Below are positions 34,197 through 42,899 of a stretch of 48,019 bases of DNA, piece by piece. This DNA is from Spirogloea muscicola (Eukaryota > Streptophyta > Zygnematophyceae > Spirogloeales > Spirogloeaceae). The position numbers were made by a program, and so were the translations under genes. The notes under the pieces were generated by a model. It saw nothing but the letters and a program-made list of their open reading frames with translations. It did not search any database and had not been told where the DNA came from. Within the stretch, counting starts at the first letter, position 1, and each line of letters opens with the position of its first letter. The stretch is taken from assembly GCA_009602725.1 (NCBI GenBank), contig WELB01000025.1, positions 911,853 through 959,871 on the forward strand, given 5' to 3'.

Positions 34197-35042
34197 ATGC
34201 ACATCTGTAGATTTGCCTGATCTTTGTACTTGGCCACTCAAGCGCTCCAACAATCATACCTAATTTCCACCTCTCAACCTGTACTAAAAAGCAGGAGCAG
34301 CTCTGTATGGCCTCGTTCAGATTGTCTTCATACTCTGAGCATACGAAGGCAAGGCCAGCACACATATGGCAGCCGCGTCATGTTTGCAGGCACTGTGGCA
34401 CTGTCTTAGCCACAGGTAGTTGGCAAGGTGATGACCTGCTTTTGTGCACTGTCACGTAGGCAAGGACTCTCAGCCTGCCGCCGCTGTTTCTGTAGCTAGT
34501 TGTGATGACATGACAAAGTACATACTCTGCTATGTTGTCCGCTTTGTCTTGCCTTCGTGATGAAGTGGTATGCTCAGAGAGAGGTATGCTCCTCAGTGGT
34601 ATGCTCCTTTTTGAAGACACGAACCACCTTGGCAGAGAACCGGGTGACAGGACCAGTCCTTTGTTCTAATTTTAGGACATGCACTGCAACCATCGTCGAC
34701 TATTGAAACTGCAAAAAACTCCAGCACAATAGGAGCAGTGACAGTCCATGATTGAGACATTGCACGTCTGGTGCTGGTTTTCGAAGCAACAGTTGTTAAC
34801 CGTTGAAAGTGCAAGAAGATCCAGCACTTCAGGAGCAATGACAATTTATAAGTGAAACACTGCACGTCTGGTGGTCTGTTTTGATAAATAAAGTCGAAGC
34901 CACCTACGTGCTTCTCTGTGGCGATTTGTAGAGGAGTACTTTGTGACGTCGCAATGACACTCGTGATGTGTCAGTATGCCTATTTCTGTCTGCAAGAGAC
35001 TGAGATAATTGACCTGTCTTTTTGGGAGAAAAATGAACAGCC
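34197..35042. other. Spacer with an imperfect tandem duplication
   Basis: Two diverged units of about 85 bp (34690-34770 and 34790-34872) share a TTGAAA.TGCAA.AA core, TCCAGCAC, AGGAGCA.TGACA and ACTGCACGTCTGGTG-like ends. No gene is recognised. Confidence 0.6.
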
Positions 35043-35105
35043 ATGCAAGTCATGGGGTTGCAAACCCACATCTTGCAGCTGCAGCTGAAAATTGTAGCTG
35101 AAAAT
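35043..35105 (+). repeat. Dispersed imperfect palindrome (GCAAGTCGTGGG element), copy 2
   Basis: TGCAAGTCATGGG and CCCACATCTTGCA arms, then GCTGCAGCTGAAAATTGT. It lies about 250 bp before the conserved stem-loop of paralog copy 2. Confidence 0.7.
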
Positions 35106-35279
35106 GCAGCTCACTGTGTCGCAGTTCAAATCATCATCACGCAGGCAGGTAAATAGTCTGCCCTGACTACTCTGTACAAGTTTGTGTACGCAGGCGGCTG
35201 GTAGAAGTCCCAACCATAAAGTGAAGTTAGCACAGCACAAGGTACAGAAGCTAGCGTCCAGACAGGAATATATAAGAAG

Positions 35280-36640
35280 AGCTGCTGGAGGGATGATGCA
35301 GAATACCCTCATAGAGGTGTTGTGAATGTGTTCTGCATCATCCAGGATTGTACACGTATTCACGTACTTAGCAGCGGTAGATCATTGCTAACTTTTGATG
35401 GTGGGCCCGTGTATACTATACACCCTTGCTTCACCTGGGAAACTGGTCCCAGAGCTCTACCAAATGGTCAGGGCCTAAGTCGTTGACCAACCGCTGGTCT
35501 GCCTCGGTCAGTACCGCTGTTGGTGGCTGCACAAGGGACCGAGCTCACATGAGAAGTTCAGCAGACCCATATTGTCTCAGATGGTCAGGATGACGACGTC
35601 TAACTGTATTGAGCGCTGTAGATAGTTTCGGTGCACGTTATGTCTACCAGCACTGATTGATGGCTAGGATGACCTTGAGAGCACTATGAGATATGTTGAC
35701 CTTGAGAGCATTATGAGATATGTTGGGCCTTCAATAGCTTTTAGCACTTCTATGAAGACATAGAGCTGCACCTCAAAGAAACCAGGAGATGTCTGGGCGG
35801 TGTGCAATGACGGCTTTGTGGAATTGGTTGCCTTCAGAACAACCACAACAGATGAGTGCATTAGCGGCACTATATTTTCAGGCATGAGGGCTTGAACTCA
35901 TCCTCTGCAACTGCCAAGTAATACCGGCGGCCACGGTAAGGGCCTTCTCCGTGACAAACGACGCACCTCACCAACACCAGCAAGACTCTGGTTCTGCGCC
36001 ACCAAAGGTATCTTGACGTTCTTCTCTGTCTTAAATTCGACACTAAGTACCTACAGAACGAAGAGAAAGCAGAGAAATACATCAGCCGCATCGTTATGCA
36101 GGCAATACGGCTTGAGCGTATTATCTGCACCAGTCAAGTAATTCCAGTGGCAGCAATGTTGCCCTTCTGCGTGAGACAGTGCCACACCTCGATGATACCA
36201 GGAAGTCTTTCTCCGCCCATCAAAGAAGCTCCAGGACTGAGTGCCTACAGGAAAAGTAGAGCATACGACTGCATTAGTCAGTTGCAGCAGTACAGCTTGA
36301 GCACAGACTCTGCACCTGCCAAGTGGGTGGCCTTCCTTTGGGACGCAGGGTCGTACCTTGACAACACCCACACGCAGTCTGGCCGGACTCCAACAAGAGA
36401 TTCGCTGGAGTGACTGCCTGCGGGACAGAGAGAAGGCGAAAAGCATATCAGCGGCACATGATGTGAAGTACTACACGGCCTCTCTGCCAATACTTCGACT
36501 TTGCGGACTTCTTGTGCCGGCTAGACTGCGCAGAGACCCGCGCGCGTCATAGCGAGGTCAGGGGTTCGAGCCCGCCAGAGATCAGCGACGCCATGGACGG
36601 CCTCGGCGAGCTCCCACCCCGCCTGCAATCCCGCTCGTGC
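35280..36640 (-). pseudogene. Paralogous locus copy 2 with tandemly duplicated exons
   Basis: Minus-strand relative of copy 1. Its end reads LVQPPTAVLTEADQRLV and ELWDQFPR then TGA. Upstream exon-like blocks start after TGTAG or CGCAG acceptors at 36417 (AVTPANLLLESGQTACG), 36251 (ALSPGASLMGGERLPGIIEV) and 36049 (PLVAQNQSLAGVGEVRRL), spaced about 165-200 bp, plus one near 35822 (HTAQTSPGFFEVQLYVFIEV). The shared pattern is (A/V)V.P..LL...QTSPG(V/I)(V/I)EV. A TGA lies at the end of the 36251 block in the same place as in copy 1 (just before a GGTGCAGA donor-like site), so either the true donor lies upstream or these are pseudoexons. Function unknown. Confidence 0.45.
35291..35343 (-). repeat. 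Conserved stem-loop in the 3' region of paralog copy 2
   Basis: The arms GGATGATGCAGAATAC and GTGTTCTGCATCATCC pair over 16 positions with a single wobble. The total length, 53 nt, equals that in copy 1, and the loop CCCTCATAGAGGT is nearly identical while the stem bases differ. Confidence 0.75.
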
Positions 36641-37568
36641 CATGAGTTCGCCCGAAGCGCATCCGCGCGGGAGGAAAGCCTCACGGGATTTGCGAATGCG
36701 GGGCCGCCGAAGGGGACGCGCAACAAGGGGCCTCGGGCGCCTTTCGGCCGTCGCCTGTCAGTACGCGATCGGGCGGTCCGCATTGGCTGGCGAAGTCGTC
36801 ACCTTCTGGCGGGCGCCCCTGGCTTTTTGGCGGATGCTGCTTAGGTGGCGTTACCACGTGACGCCAAAAGGTGGCCACCGCACGAGCAGCGCCCACAGGT
36901 GACATTCTGCAGCTGCTCCTCTGCTTCTACAGGCTGCCAGGCGCCGGCTCAGGCCCGCTCCGCTTAACAGAGAGATGGGTCGCCAACAGAAATCACCGCA
37001 AAAGCTGCAGCCAGGTAACACATGCCAACCTTCTGTGGTCTTGTCAGGCTGGGCTGCTTCGGCGTGCCATACAATGAAAGCCGTGGCCGACAAAGCACGT
37101 CATAATGCGCGCTTGATCCAAGCCGTGGCCGTCGATAGGACGTCATCCGCCTCTTCGGCAGCTGCCTCCTTGTTTTGGCCCGTCCAGCCGCCACGGCATT
37201 GGCCCGGGGCGCCACGTGATGGTTGTCTCGGCCAGTGCTGGTGGCAGCTGTGCCACGTGTTTTTCACACTAGGTGCACCTGCCGCGGACGGCTGTTTCCT
37301 TGTGCTCACAGCCGTTGCTGTCAATTTGGAAGAAGTTGTTTTTCTTTTCGTGCCCTGGCCCTTTTCTCCAGCCCCTTTTCTTTAGGCTGGTGCCCACTAC
37401 TACTGGAGACGCCATTCTCATGCTCATGATGCCTCGCCCCCTTAGCTTCTCTAGTTCTTCATGCGTTTATATGTGACAGGTTATCGACGGCTCACTTGGC
37501 AAGCCCCCTTGCTGTGTTGTTGGATGCTTTGCCCCAGCCCCAGCGGCATCCTCCCTACAGAAGAAAGT
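36641..37568. other. Region without a recognised gene
   Basis: GC-rich 36.6-36.9 kb, then mixed sequence. Several CACGTG palindromes (near 36856, 37212, 37255) and an imperfect 40-bp direct repeat (AAGCCGTGGCCG...ACGTCAT, 37078 and 37120) are visible. These could be bZIP/bHLH-type sites but are too short to claim. Confidence 0.3.
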
Positions 37569-37655
37569 GCTCGCCCATTGAGAATAGGGGCTGGAAAAGC
37601 CAGCCCAAAAAAGAATGAACAGAGTACGAGAAGGGGGCCAGGGGAAGCGCTAAGA
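37569..37655 (+). repeat. Hairpin repeat, subfamily B
   Basis: GCTCGCCCATTGAGAATAG, GGGCTGGAAAAGCCAGCCC, AAAAAAGAATGAACAGAG, GAAGGGGGCCAGGGGAAGCG. Near-identical to the inverted copies at 39789 and 42721. Confidence 0.88.
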
Positions 37656-38035
37656 AAAACAAGCACACAGAGAAACAAAGCAGCTACGAATCACTCAGTA
37701 ACCTCCATACAGGACGCACAAAGTCTCTGCAAACCCTCATGAAGCCCATTATTACATACCGCATTCTCGGCTGAGCCTGGTGCTTACGCCCACTTTTGCT
37801 TCTTGCAGTCTATCCACCCTAGTTAGCACTCAATTTTTGGGGCTAAATAAGACATATGTCAAGCTCAACCAAAGTGGGGCGATGGTAATCACACAGACGG
37901 TCAGAACAGAAAGAAATAGACAAGTCAAGTCCTCATATCGAACCCAGCGAATAGAGCATTTTCCAAAAGCAGGGCGATGGCTGTGAATGGCCTGCCCGAA
38001 GAAGAATGGAAAATGTTCGCCGGGGCGGAAAGAAA
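37656..38035. other. Spacer with a partial hairpin repeat
   Basis: Contains a diverged hairpin unit at about 37970-38020 (GGCTGTGAATGGCCTGCCCG followed by AAGAAGAATGG). No gene is recognised. Confidence 0.4.
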
Positions 38036-38098
38036 GCGCGGCCAGATTGACTGGTGGCTGGGAAAGGCCAGCCCAAAGGAATGGACAATGTCTGACGA
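38036..38098 (+). repeat. Hairpin repeat, subfamily D
   Basis: GCGCGGCCAGATTGACTGG, TGGCTGGGAAAGGCCAGCCC, AAAGGAATGGACAATGTCTG. In the reverse direction it lies just after the LINE 3' end at 38148-38519. Confidence 0.88.
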
Positions 38099-38147
38099 AA
38101 CCGGAGTGCGAAGGACTAGGAAAGAGACATCAGCCAGGGGACACTCA

Positions 38148-38519
38148 TTAACCTCTAGTCAGGAGATGCAAGTCTGAGTAGCTAGCCGGCGGAAAGACGT
38201 CGCCCTGATGGAAGCCGAAGGCCGCCGCCAAAGCTCGGCCTGCGCGCAAGTGAACCACGAAGGCAAGGGACCGCTGCATCGAGACGGCCAAACGCATGCG
38301 GAAAACTTGAGCGAGGGACCCGGCGACGTTGAAGCCGGGCTGCTCGCCCCGCTGCCCGAGGCGGCGGGCCGCTGCACGCCGTGCGAGGCGGTGGAGCAAG
38401 TCAAGCCATTTCGAGCCAAATGCTCCGTGCACGTCGACTGCCAGTGGAACGAATTCGTCCCCCGCCGGGTGATCCGAGCCCAAAGCAGAGGACAAGGTCA
38501 GAAGGGCCGGATGACGCAA
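38148..38519 (-). mobile_element. Non-LTR retrotransposon C-terminal fragment
   Basis: An open stretch of about 120 codons: FVPLAVDVHGAFGSKWLDLL, HRLARRAAARRLG, GSLAQVFRMRLAVSMQRSL, HLRAGRALAAAFG, YSDLHLLTRG-stop. The pattern VPLA(V/I)D(V/T)HGA(F/L)G..WL(D/E)LL recurs at 41500-41895 and matches the protein part after RT in copies 1 and 2. Its function is unknown. Confidence 0.72.
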
Positions 38520-38930
38520 GGAGCAAGATACTAATAGCTAAGACGTCAGCAAGTAGAAATACAGGAACGAAGAAGTGAAACAGAGAACCAAAGTCCCACA
38601 GGCGGGGAAGCAATGGAATCACACATTCACGGAAAGGTGATGAACAAGCTCGTCCAAGGGGCGAGGGCTGGGAAAATTGTCGAAACACTTTGCCTTCCCG
38701 AAGAGAAAGCGCGGCCAAAAGGGGGTGAATGGCCAGCCCGATGACTAAAGCGCCCATGCATGCGCTGACGATGTGTCTCCTCCCTAACCGTAATAACCTA
38801 TACCTGTAACAAATGCTGTGGATCGCCAAGCCCGGGCTGCCGGCAGCGCAAGGAAGAGCGGGGAGGCATTGGGATGGGGCTGCAACGGTAAAAGTGAGCA
38901 ACGGTTACTGCAGGGGCAAGAAGAATTCCG
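38520..38930. other. Spacer, no recognised gene
   Basis: A diverged hairpin-like remnant (GAAAGCGCGGCCAAAAGG...ATGGCCAGCCCG) lies near 38704-38742. Nothing else can be named. Confidence 0.35.
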
Positions 38931-39313
38931 TCCAGGGGTTCGAGGTTTGGTGAAGAACACACCACCCCGTCTCCCATCTCGGGTGCCGCTGATGTGGCTG
39001 CTTAGCAGGGGTTACTGAGTGATTCGTAGCTGCTTTGTTTCTGTGTGTGCTTGTTATTCACAACCTCCTTCGCGATGCCCTGGCGGGCTTGATGCGCGAC
39101 GCCGGCTACCGTGCGGTCGTGGAAGTCAACAAAGTCATGCCTATTCATATAGCCCGGCGGACTGCAAGCCCGGCGCCCGTGGAAAATTTTGGCACCCAGT
39201 CTTTCGTTGACGTCTACGACCTGTCGACGGCTATCAACGGGCTACCAGCGACAATCTACCCCATCCATCGGCCACTACCGCCATACTTACGGTCCCCCGT
39301 CACTAGCAGCTGA
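38931..39313 (+). mobile_element. Two joined non-LTR retrotransposon fragments
   Basis: 38970-39018 ends PLMWLLSRGY-stop, a bare C-terminus. Within 40 bp a second piece starts (39059-39300): LLRDALAGLMRDAGYRAVVE, VNKVMP, SFVDVYDLS. This matches the middle segment of copy 1 (WDALAGLVDDAGYHAVMEVN). The pieces are in the wrong order for one element, so they come from two insertions or a rearrangement. Confidence 0.6.
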
Positions 39314-39788
39314 CGGTCACTACCCCCAGGCTGTCGTGAGCCCGTCTGACGTTCCCGTCAACACTAATGGCTAACAACGCCGTCAAGGCAGTCTACAGCG
39401 CTGCCGCCTCCCGTCGTCATTCCAGCGCCAGCCAGCACCGTGCTGTCTCGCGCGTCACGACTCCGGGTTGCGCCGCTCTCAGTTCTAGGTTGAACTGACG
39501 CTGCCCAGCTTGGTGAAACTGTCCGTCTCCAGGCATCTGTCAAGCCTTTCCTGCGGCACTGACAGTCAAATTATCCATCAGCCGGATGAGGTGTCTGGTC
39601 AGGCATCTGTCAATACCATACTGCCGTATTGACATTCCAACCATGTTAAATTTGTTACAATACCCGTAAAACTTTTGGTAGGCGCGGCGCTTTGGATTGG
39701 CGGGGTTTTGGCCACGTGCCGGATTTCAATGACCCCACGTTCCCCCTTCGCCCCTGCCGACGGAGCCCTCTTTCTGTGCTTATATATC
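39314..39788. other. Spacer, no recognised gene
   Basis: A short imperfect repeat (GGCATCTGTCAA..C near 39533 and 39602) is visible. No gene is recognised. Confidence 0.35.
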
Positions 39789-39875
39789 TTAGCGCTTCCC
39801 CTGGCCCCTTCTCGTACTTTGTTTTCATTCATTTTTGGGCTGGCTTTTCCAGCCCCTATCCTCAACGGGCGAGCC
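39789..39875 (-). repeat. Hairpin repeat, subfamily B
   Basis: Inverted copy: TTAGCGCTTCCCCTGGCCCC, TTTTGGGCTGGCTTTTCCAG, CCCCTATCCTCAACGGGCGA. A second partial hairpin (GAGCTGGCTTTGCCAGCCC) follows at 39887-39905. Confidence 0.85.
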
Positions 39876-39940
39876 CTTCTTCTTTCTGAGCTGGCTTTGC
39901 CAGCCCAGAGTGGTTTTGCGATAGCGCTTCTGGCCCCTTC

Positions 39941-40025
39941 GTAGATTTGGCCCCTTTGAACCTTGTCAATTCGTTTGGGGCTGCCTTTTCACCAGCCCTT
40001 GCCCTTATTGGGAGAGCCACTTCGT
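39941..40025 (-). repeat. Hairpin repeat, subfamily C
   Basis: GGCCCCTTTGAACCTTGTCA, GGGGCTGCCTTTTCACCAGC, CCCTTATTGGGAGAGCCACT. It joins directly to a LINE fragment. Confidence 0.8.
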
Positions 40026-40032
40026 CTGCTCA

Positions 40033-40210
40033 CTAGCGCAGGTATACCGCATGCGGCTGGCGGTCTCGTTTTAGCGCTCCTTGGCTCACGCAGTCCACAC
40101 GCAAGCAGGCCGCGCTATGGCTTGCTGCATCTATGTCTCGGCGGAGTGCCTCTTTCCCAGCTGCGAGTTACTCAGACTTGCTGTTGCTCACTCGTGGGCA
40201 CTGAGCTTCA
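40033..40210 (+). mobile_element. Non-LTR retrotransposon C-terminal fragment
   Basis: QVYRMRLAVSF, a stop, RSLAHAVHTQAGRAMA, then a leucine-rich end (CELLRLAVAHSW). It corresponds to the AQV(Y/F)RMRLAVS.QRS stretch of the better-kept fragments. Confidence 0.6.
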
Positions 40211-40293
40211 ACATGCATCATCTCGTGTCTGCTTGTGTAGTTACTCTTTTTGGCACCTTCTTGGGCCTTTGAATATTGTCCAAAAGAAAGAAT

Positions 40294-40470
40294 GAGCTCG
40301 CCCATAGAAGAGAGGGGCTGGCAGAGGCCAGCCAAAAAAGAATGGACAATATCCAAAGAGCTCCAACAGGTGCCGGAAAGAAGGGAAACACACTAGCTAG
40401 GCATCTAGACAACTAGACATGACGGAACCACACGAAGTTCAATACCCGCGGGTGAACAACATCAGGTCAG
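40294..40470 (+). repeat. Hairpin repeat, subfamily A, with extended flank
   Basis: GAGCTCGCCCATAGAAGAG, GGGGCTGGCAGAGGCCAGCC, AAAAAAGAATGGACAATATC, then the ACACACTAGCTAGGCATC...CGAAGTTCAA flank. Compared with 30139 it has an extra AGCTCCAACAGGTGCCGG segment. The upstream junction (40271-40282) repeats ATTGTCCAAAAGAAAG, suggesting insertion at or beside another copy. Confidence 0.85.
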
Positions 40471-40733
40471 CCAAAAGGGGCTTTGCCAGCCCCTCTTCTC
40501 TCTGAGCGAGCACTTTAGACGAGGATTACCTCGTCTAAAGGGGACGGCCGGTCACGGCCGTTGCCTTACACTTTTTCGTGCACGTTACATCATGTGCACC
40601 CGACGCCATTTGTGGCACGGCTGTCAGGTGTGATCCCCTAACCACAGGGTGACTGCAGATTGCGTAGACTCCGCTAAGCCCGTCAAGTCGACGACGCTCG
40701 CCGGGCACGCGGTCGCGTTGGCGGCTCGGTGTA
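40471..40733. other. Spacer, no recognised gene
   Basis: Begins with a hairpin remnant (GGGGCTTTGCCAGCCCC, 40479-40496) and a small perfect inverted repeat TTTAGACGAGG/CCTCGTCTAAA (40511-40539). No gene is recognised. Confidence 0.5.
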
Positions 40734-40812
40734 AGAAGAAGTGGCACTCCCAATGGGGGCAAGGGCTGCGAAAAGCCAGCCCATTAAATATTGACAAAGG
40801 TTCGGAGGGGCC
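40734..40812 (+). repeat. Hairpin repeat, subfamily C
   Basis: AGAAGAAGTGGCACTCCCAA, GGGGGCAAGGGCTGCGAAAA, GCCAGCCC, ATTGACAAAGGTTCGGAGGG. Its first 30 bp are nearly identical to 19618-19650. Confidence 0.85.
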
Positions 40813-40934
40813 TACATGCGTGCAGCGGCTACGAAGAAAAAATTCCGTGTCTTAGAAAGAAATGTAGGCCAAATGGCCAAGTACGAAGGCAAGCACATCT
40901 GAAGATCTACATAACCTTCAGCAGCTTGACCCGC

Positions 40935-41216
40935 TCAGTAAACACGGGTCAAAACATAAAGGTCACTAATCGATGCATGAATACTAGATGCCAGAAACGG
41001 AGCCCTTCTGCCACCAACTAGAGCTCGCCCAGCTTTCTGGTGCAAGGCATTAGCCTGAGCACGCTGCAAACAGGCCGAAACTCGTCGTCGCAAGAGCGAC
41101 AGATATGCAGCTGGTGAGCCCATCTCAGCCACAAACACATCTGCACAAGGGGCCTGAAGTAAGTAGCGCAAGTACTGTGACCACCCTCCAGGCGACGACT
41201 TCGCGGCCCTGGCCAT
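40935..41216 (-). mobile_element. Non-LTR retrotransposon C-terminal fragment
   Basis: YLSLLRRRVSACLQRAQANA, LHQKAGRALVGG, then SISDLYVLTRVY-stop at the low-coordinate end. The RRRVS..LQRAQA..LH.KAGRALVG pattern is the same block as RMRLAVS.QRS in other fragments, from a different subfamily. Confidence 0.68.
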
Positions 41217-41419
41217 TGACGTTCACGGGGCGTTCAGCAGCGGCTGGTTGGATCTCCTCCACCGGCTTGCCCGGCAGGGCCATCGAGCGGCGGCCGGGTT
41301 CACCAGGCTTCAATGCTGCCGGCTCCCTCGCTCAGGTATTTCGAATGATACTGGCGGTCTCGGTCCAGCGTTCCTTGGCTCATGCGGTCCACACGTGCGC
41401 TGGCCGCGTCATGGCGGAT
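41195..41419 (+). mobile_element. Non-LTR retrotransposon C-terminal fragment, frameshifted
   Basis: DDFAALAIDVHGAFSSGWLD, LLHRLARQ in one frame and FNAAGSLAQVFRMILAVSVQ, RSLAHAVHTCAG in another, with a shift near 41290. It is cut by the subfamily A hairpin at 41420. Confidence 0.65.
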
Positions 41420-41500
41420 GAGCTCGCCCATAGAAGAGAGGGGCTGGCAGAAGCCAGCCAAAAAAAGAATGGACAAAAGCCAAAGAGCTACAGGAGAATT
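41420..41500 (-). repeat. Hairpin repeat, subfamily A, as tail of the fragment at 41503-41895
   Basis: Read on minus: after the stop codon of the LINE fragment comes TGTAGCTCTTTGGCTTTTG, TCCATTC, TTTTTTGGCTGGCTTCTGCC, AGCCCCTCTCTTCTATGGGC, GAGCTC. This is the clearest case of the hairpin lying at the 3' end of a LINE ORF. Confidence 0.85.
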
Positions 41501-41502
41501 AC

Positions 41503-41895
41503 TCAGTAACCCCTGCTAAGCAGCCACAGGTCGGAGATGCTAGGCTCGTGGAAGTGGGTCCCCTGGCCAGAGCCAGAGGCAGCAGCGAGGGCTCTGCCGG
41601 CACGACGGTGCAACGCCCGGGCCATAGACCGCTGCAGCGAGACGGCCAGGCGCATTCGATACACTTGCGCCAGCGACCCGACCGCAAGAAAGTCGACCCG
41701 CTCCCCATGGAAGCGACGGGCGATGGTGTGGCGGGCGAGCTGGGTGAGCAGCTCGAGCCACCGAGCGCCCAGCGCCCCATGGGTATCAATGGCCAACGGG
41801 AAGAACTCGTCTTCCCGCGGGTGGTCAGCGTACTTCAGCTCTTTGGCCCGAGCAGCGCAGGCGACCGCATACCCAGCCTTGGTGGCACATTGAGC
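41503..41895 (-). mobile_element. Best-preserved non-LTR retrotransposon C-terminal fragment
   Basis: Open for about 130 codons: KAGYAVACAARAKELKYADH, DEFFPLAIDTHGALGARWLE, LLTQLARHTIARR, VGSLAQVYRMRLAVSLQRSM, ARALHRRAGRALAAA, SISDLWLLSRGY-stop. The frame is unbroken, implying a fairly recent truncated insertion. Truncation at the 5' side is usual for target-primed reverse transcription. Confidence 0.75.
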
Positions 41896-41982
41896 TGGGT
41901 GTGAGCGGTCGTAGCGGCTATGGCCGCTGCCTCAGGGTCTCTGCAGAGTGCTGCTTTTCCTGCTTCGAGTTATTCGAAGAGA
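41896..41982. other. Short spacer
   Basis: No feature recognised. Confidence 0.3.
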
Positions 41983-42045
41983 AGCGCGGCCAGATTGACT
42001 GGTGGCTGGGAAAGGCCAGCCCAAAGGAATGGACAAGGTCTGAGG
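41983..42045 (+). repeat. Hairpin repeat, subfamily D
   Basis: GCGCGGCCAGATTGACTGG, TGGCTGGGAAAGGCCAGCCC, AAAGGAATGGACAAGGTCTG: almost identical to 38036-38098. Confidence 0.9.
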
Positions 42046-42230
42046 GAGCCTGAGTGCGAACGACTATTCTGATTGGCTGTTGCTTACAGTGGATGCTGAG
42101 CATCCATCTGCATCATTTTGTGTCTTGGTGTGTAGTCTTGTCTTACCGGGCATTGTTTTGTGGCTTTCGAGGCCTGTGGTCATTGTCCATTCTTTTCTGG
42201 GCTGGCTTTGCGCGAGGGCTGTGAAAACAA

Positions 42231-42419
42231 AGCGCGGCCACATGAACTAGTGGCTGGGAGGGGCCAGCTCAAAGGGATGAGCTCGCCCATAGAAGAGAGG
42301 GGCTGGCAGAAGCCAGCCAAAAAAGAATGGACAAAATCCAAAAGAAGGGAAACACACTAGCTAGGCATCGAGACAACTAGACATGATGGAACCACACGAA
42401 GTTCAAAACCCGCGCGCGA
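42231..42419 (+). repeat. Truncated subfamily D hairpin joined to a subfamily A hairpin with flank
   Basis: AAGCGCGGCCACATGAACTA, GTGGCTGGGAGGGGCCAGCT is followed at 42279 by GAGCTCGCCCATAGAAGAG, GGCTGGCAGAAGCCAGCC, AAAAAAGAATGGACAAAATC and the extended flank to 42419. Confidence 0.85.
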
Positions 42420-42608
42420 GCTCATTCTTTGCTGGCCCCTCTTTTTCTATGGGCGAGCCATCTTTGCCCCCGTTGAGAGATCCACTTCTTCTTTCCGACC
42501 TGCGGCTGCTTAGCAGGGGTTTCTGGGTGATTCTCCTGAAGCTCTTTGGATTTTGTCCATTCTTTTTTGGCTGGCTTCTGCCAGCCCCTCTCTTCTATGG
42601 GCGAGCTC
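42420..42608 (-). repeat. LINE C-terminus remnant with subfamily A hairpin tail
   Basis: On + the fragment reads DLRLLSRGF (42497-42523), then the tail GGTGATTCTCCTGAAGCTC, TTTTGTCCATTCTTTTTTGG, CTGGCTTCTGCCAGCCCCTC, TATGGGCGAGCTCAT ending at 42610. The hairpin is the inverted form of 42279-42335. A composite hairpin remnant lies at 42420-42460. Confidence 0.75.
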
Positions 42609-42720
42609 ATTCTCCTTTTCGATTCAGTCTCTTGCTTTTGCGCCATCTGGCCCCTCCAGACCTTGTCCATTTTTTACTGAGTGATTTGTAGCTGCTTTCT
42701 TTCTTTGTCTGCTTTGGTTT

Positions 42721-42870
42721 CTTAGCGCTTCCTCTGGCTTCCTCTGGCCCCCTTCTCGTTCTTTGTTCATTCTTTTTTGGGCTGGCTTGTCCAGCCCCTA
42801 TCCTCAATAGGCGAGCCCTTTCTTCTCTTTTGGGCTGGCCTCTCACAGCCACCAGTCAATCTGGAAACGC
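42721..42870 (-). repeat. Subfamily B and subfamily D hairpins in series
   Basis: 42721-42817: GCGCTTCCTCTGGCTTCC, GGCCCCCTTCTCGTTCTTTG, TTTTTTGGGCTGGCTTGTCC, AGCCCCTATCCTCAATAGG. 42826-42866: TTTTGGGCTGGCCTCTCACA, GCCACCAGTCAATCTGG. A 12-bp duplication (CTTCCTCTGGCT) lies at the start. Confidence 0.85.
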
Positions 42871-42899
42871 TGTTGTTTTCAAAGAGCTCACTCCTTCCA

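Noticed and set aside
36540-36580. GGTTCGAGCCCGCC resembling a tRNA T-arm
   Set aside because: The stem does not pair properly, and no acceptor, D or anticodon arms can be placed. The stretch aligns instead with 29133-29212.
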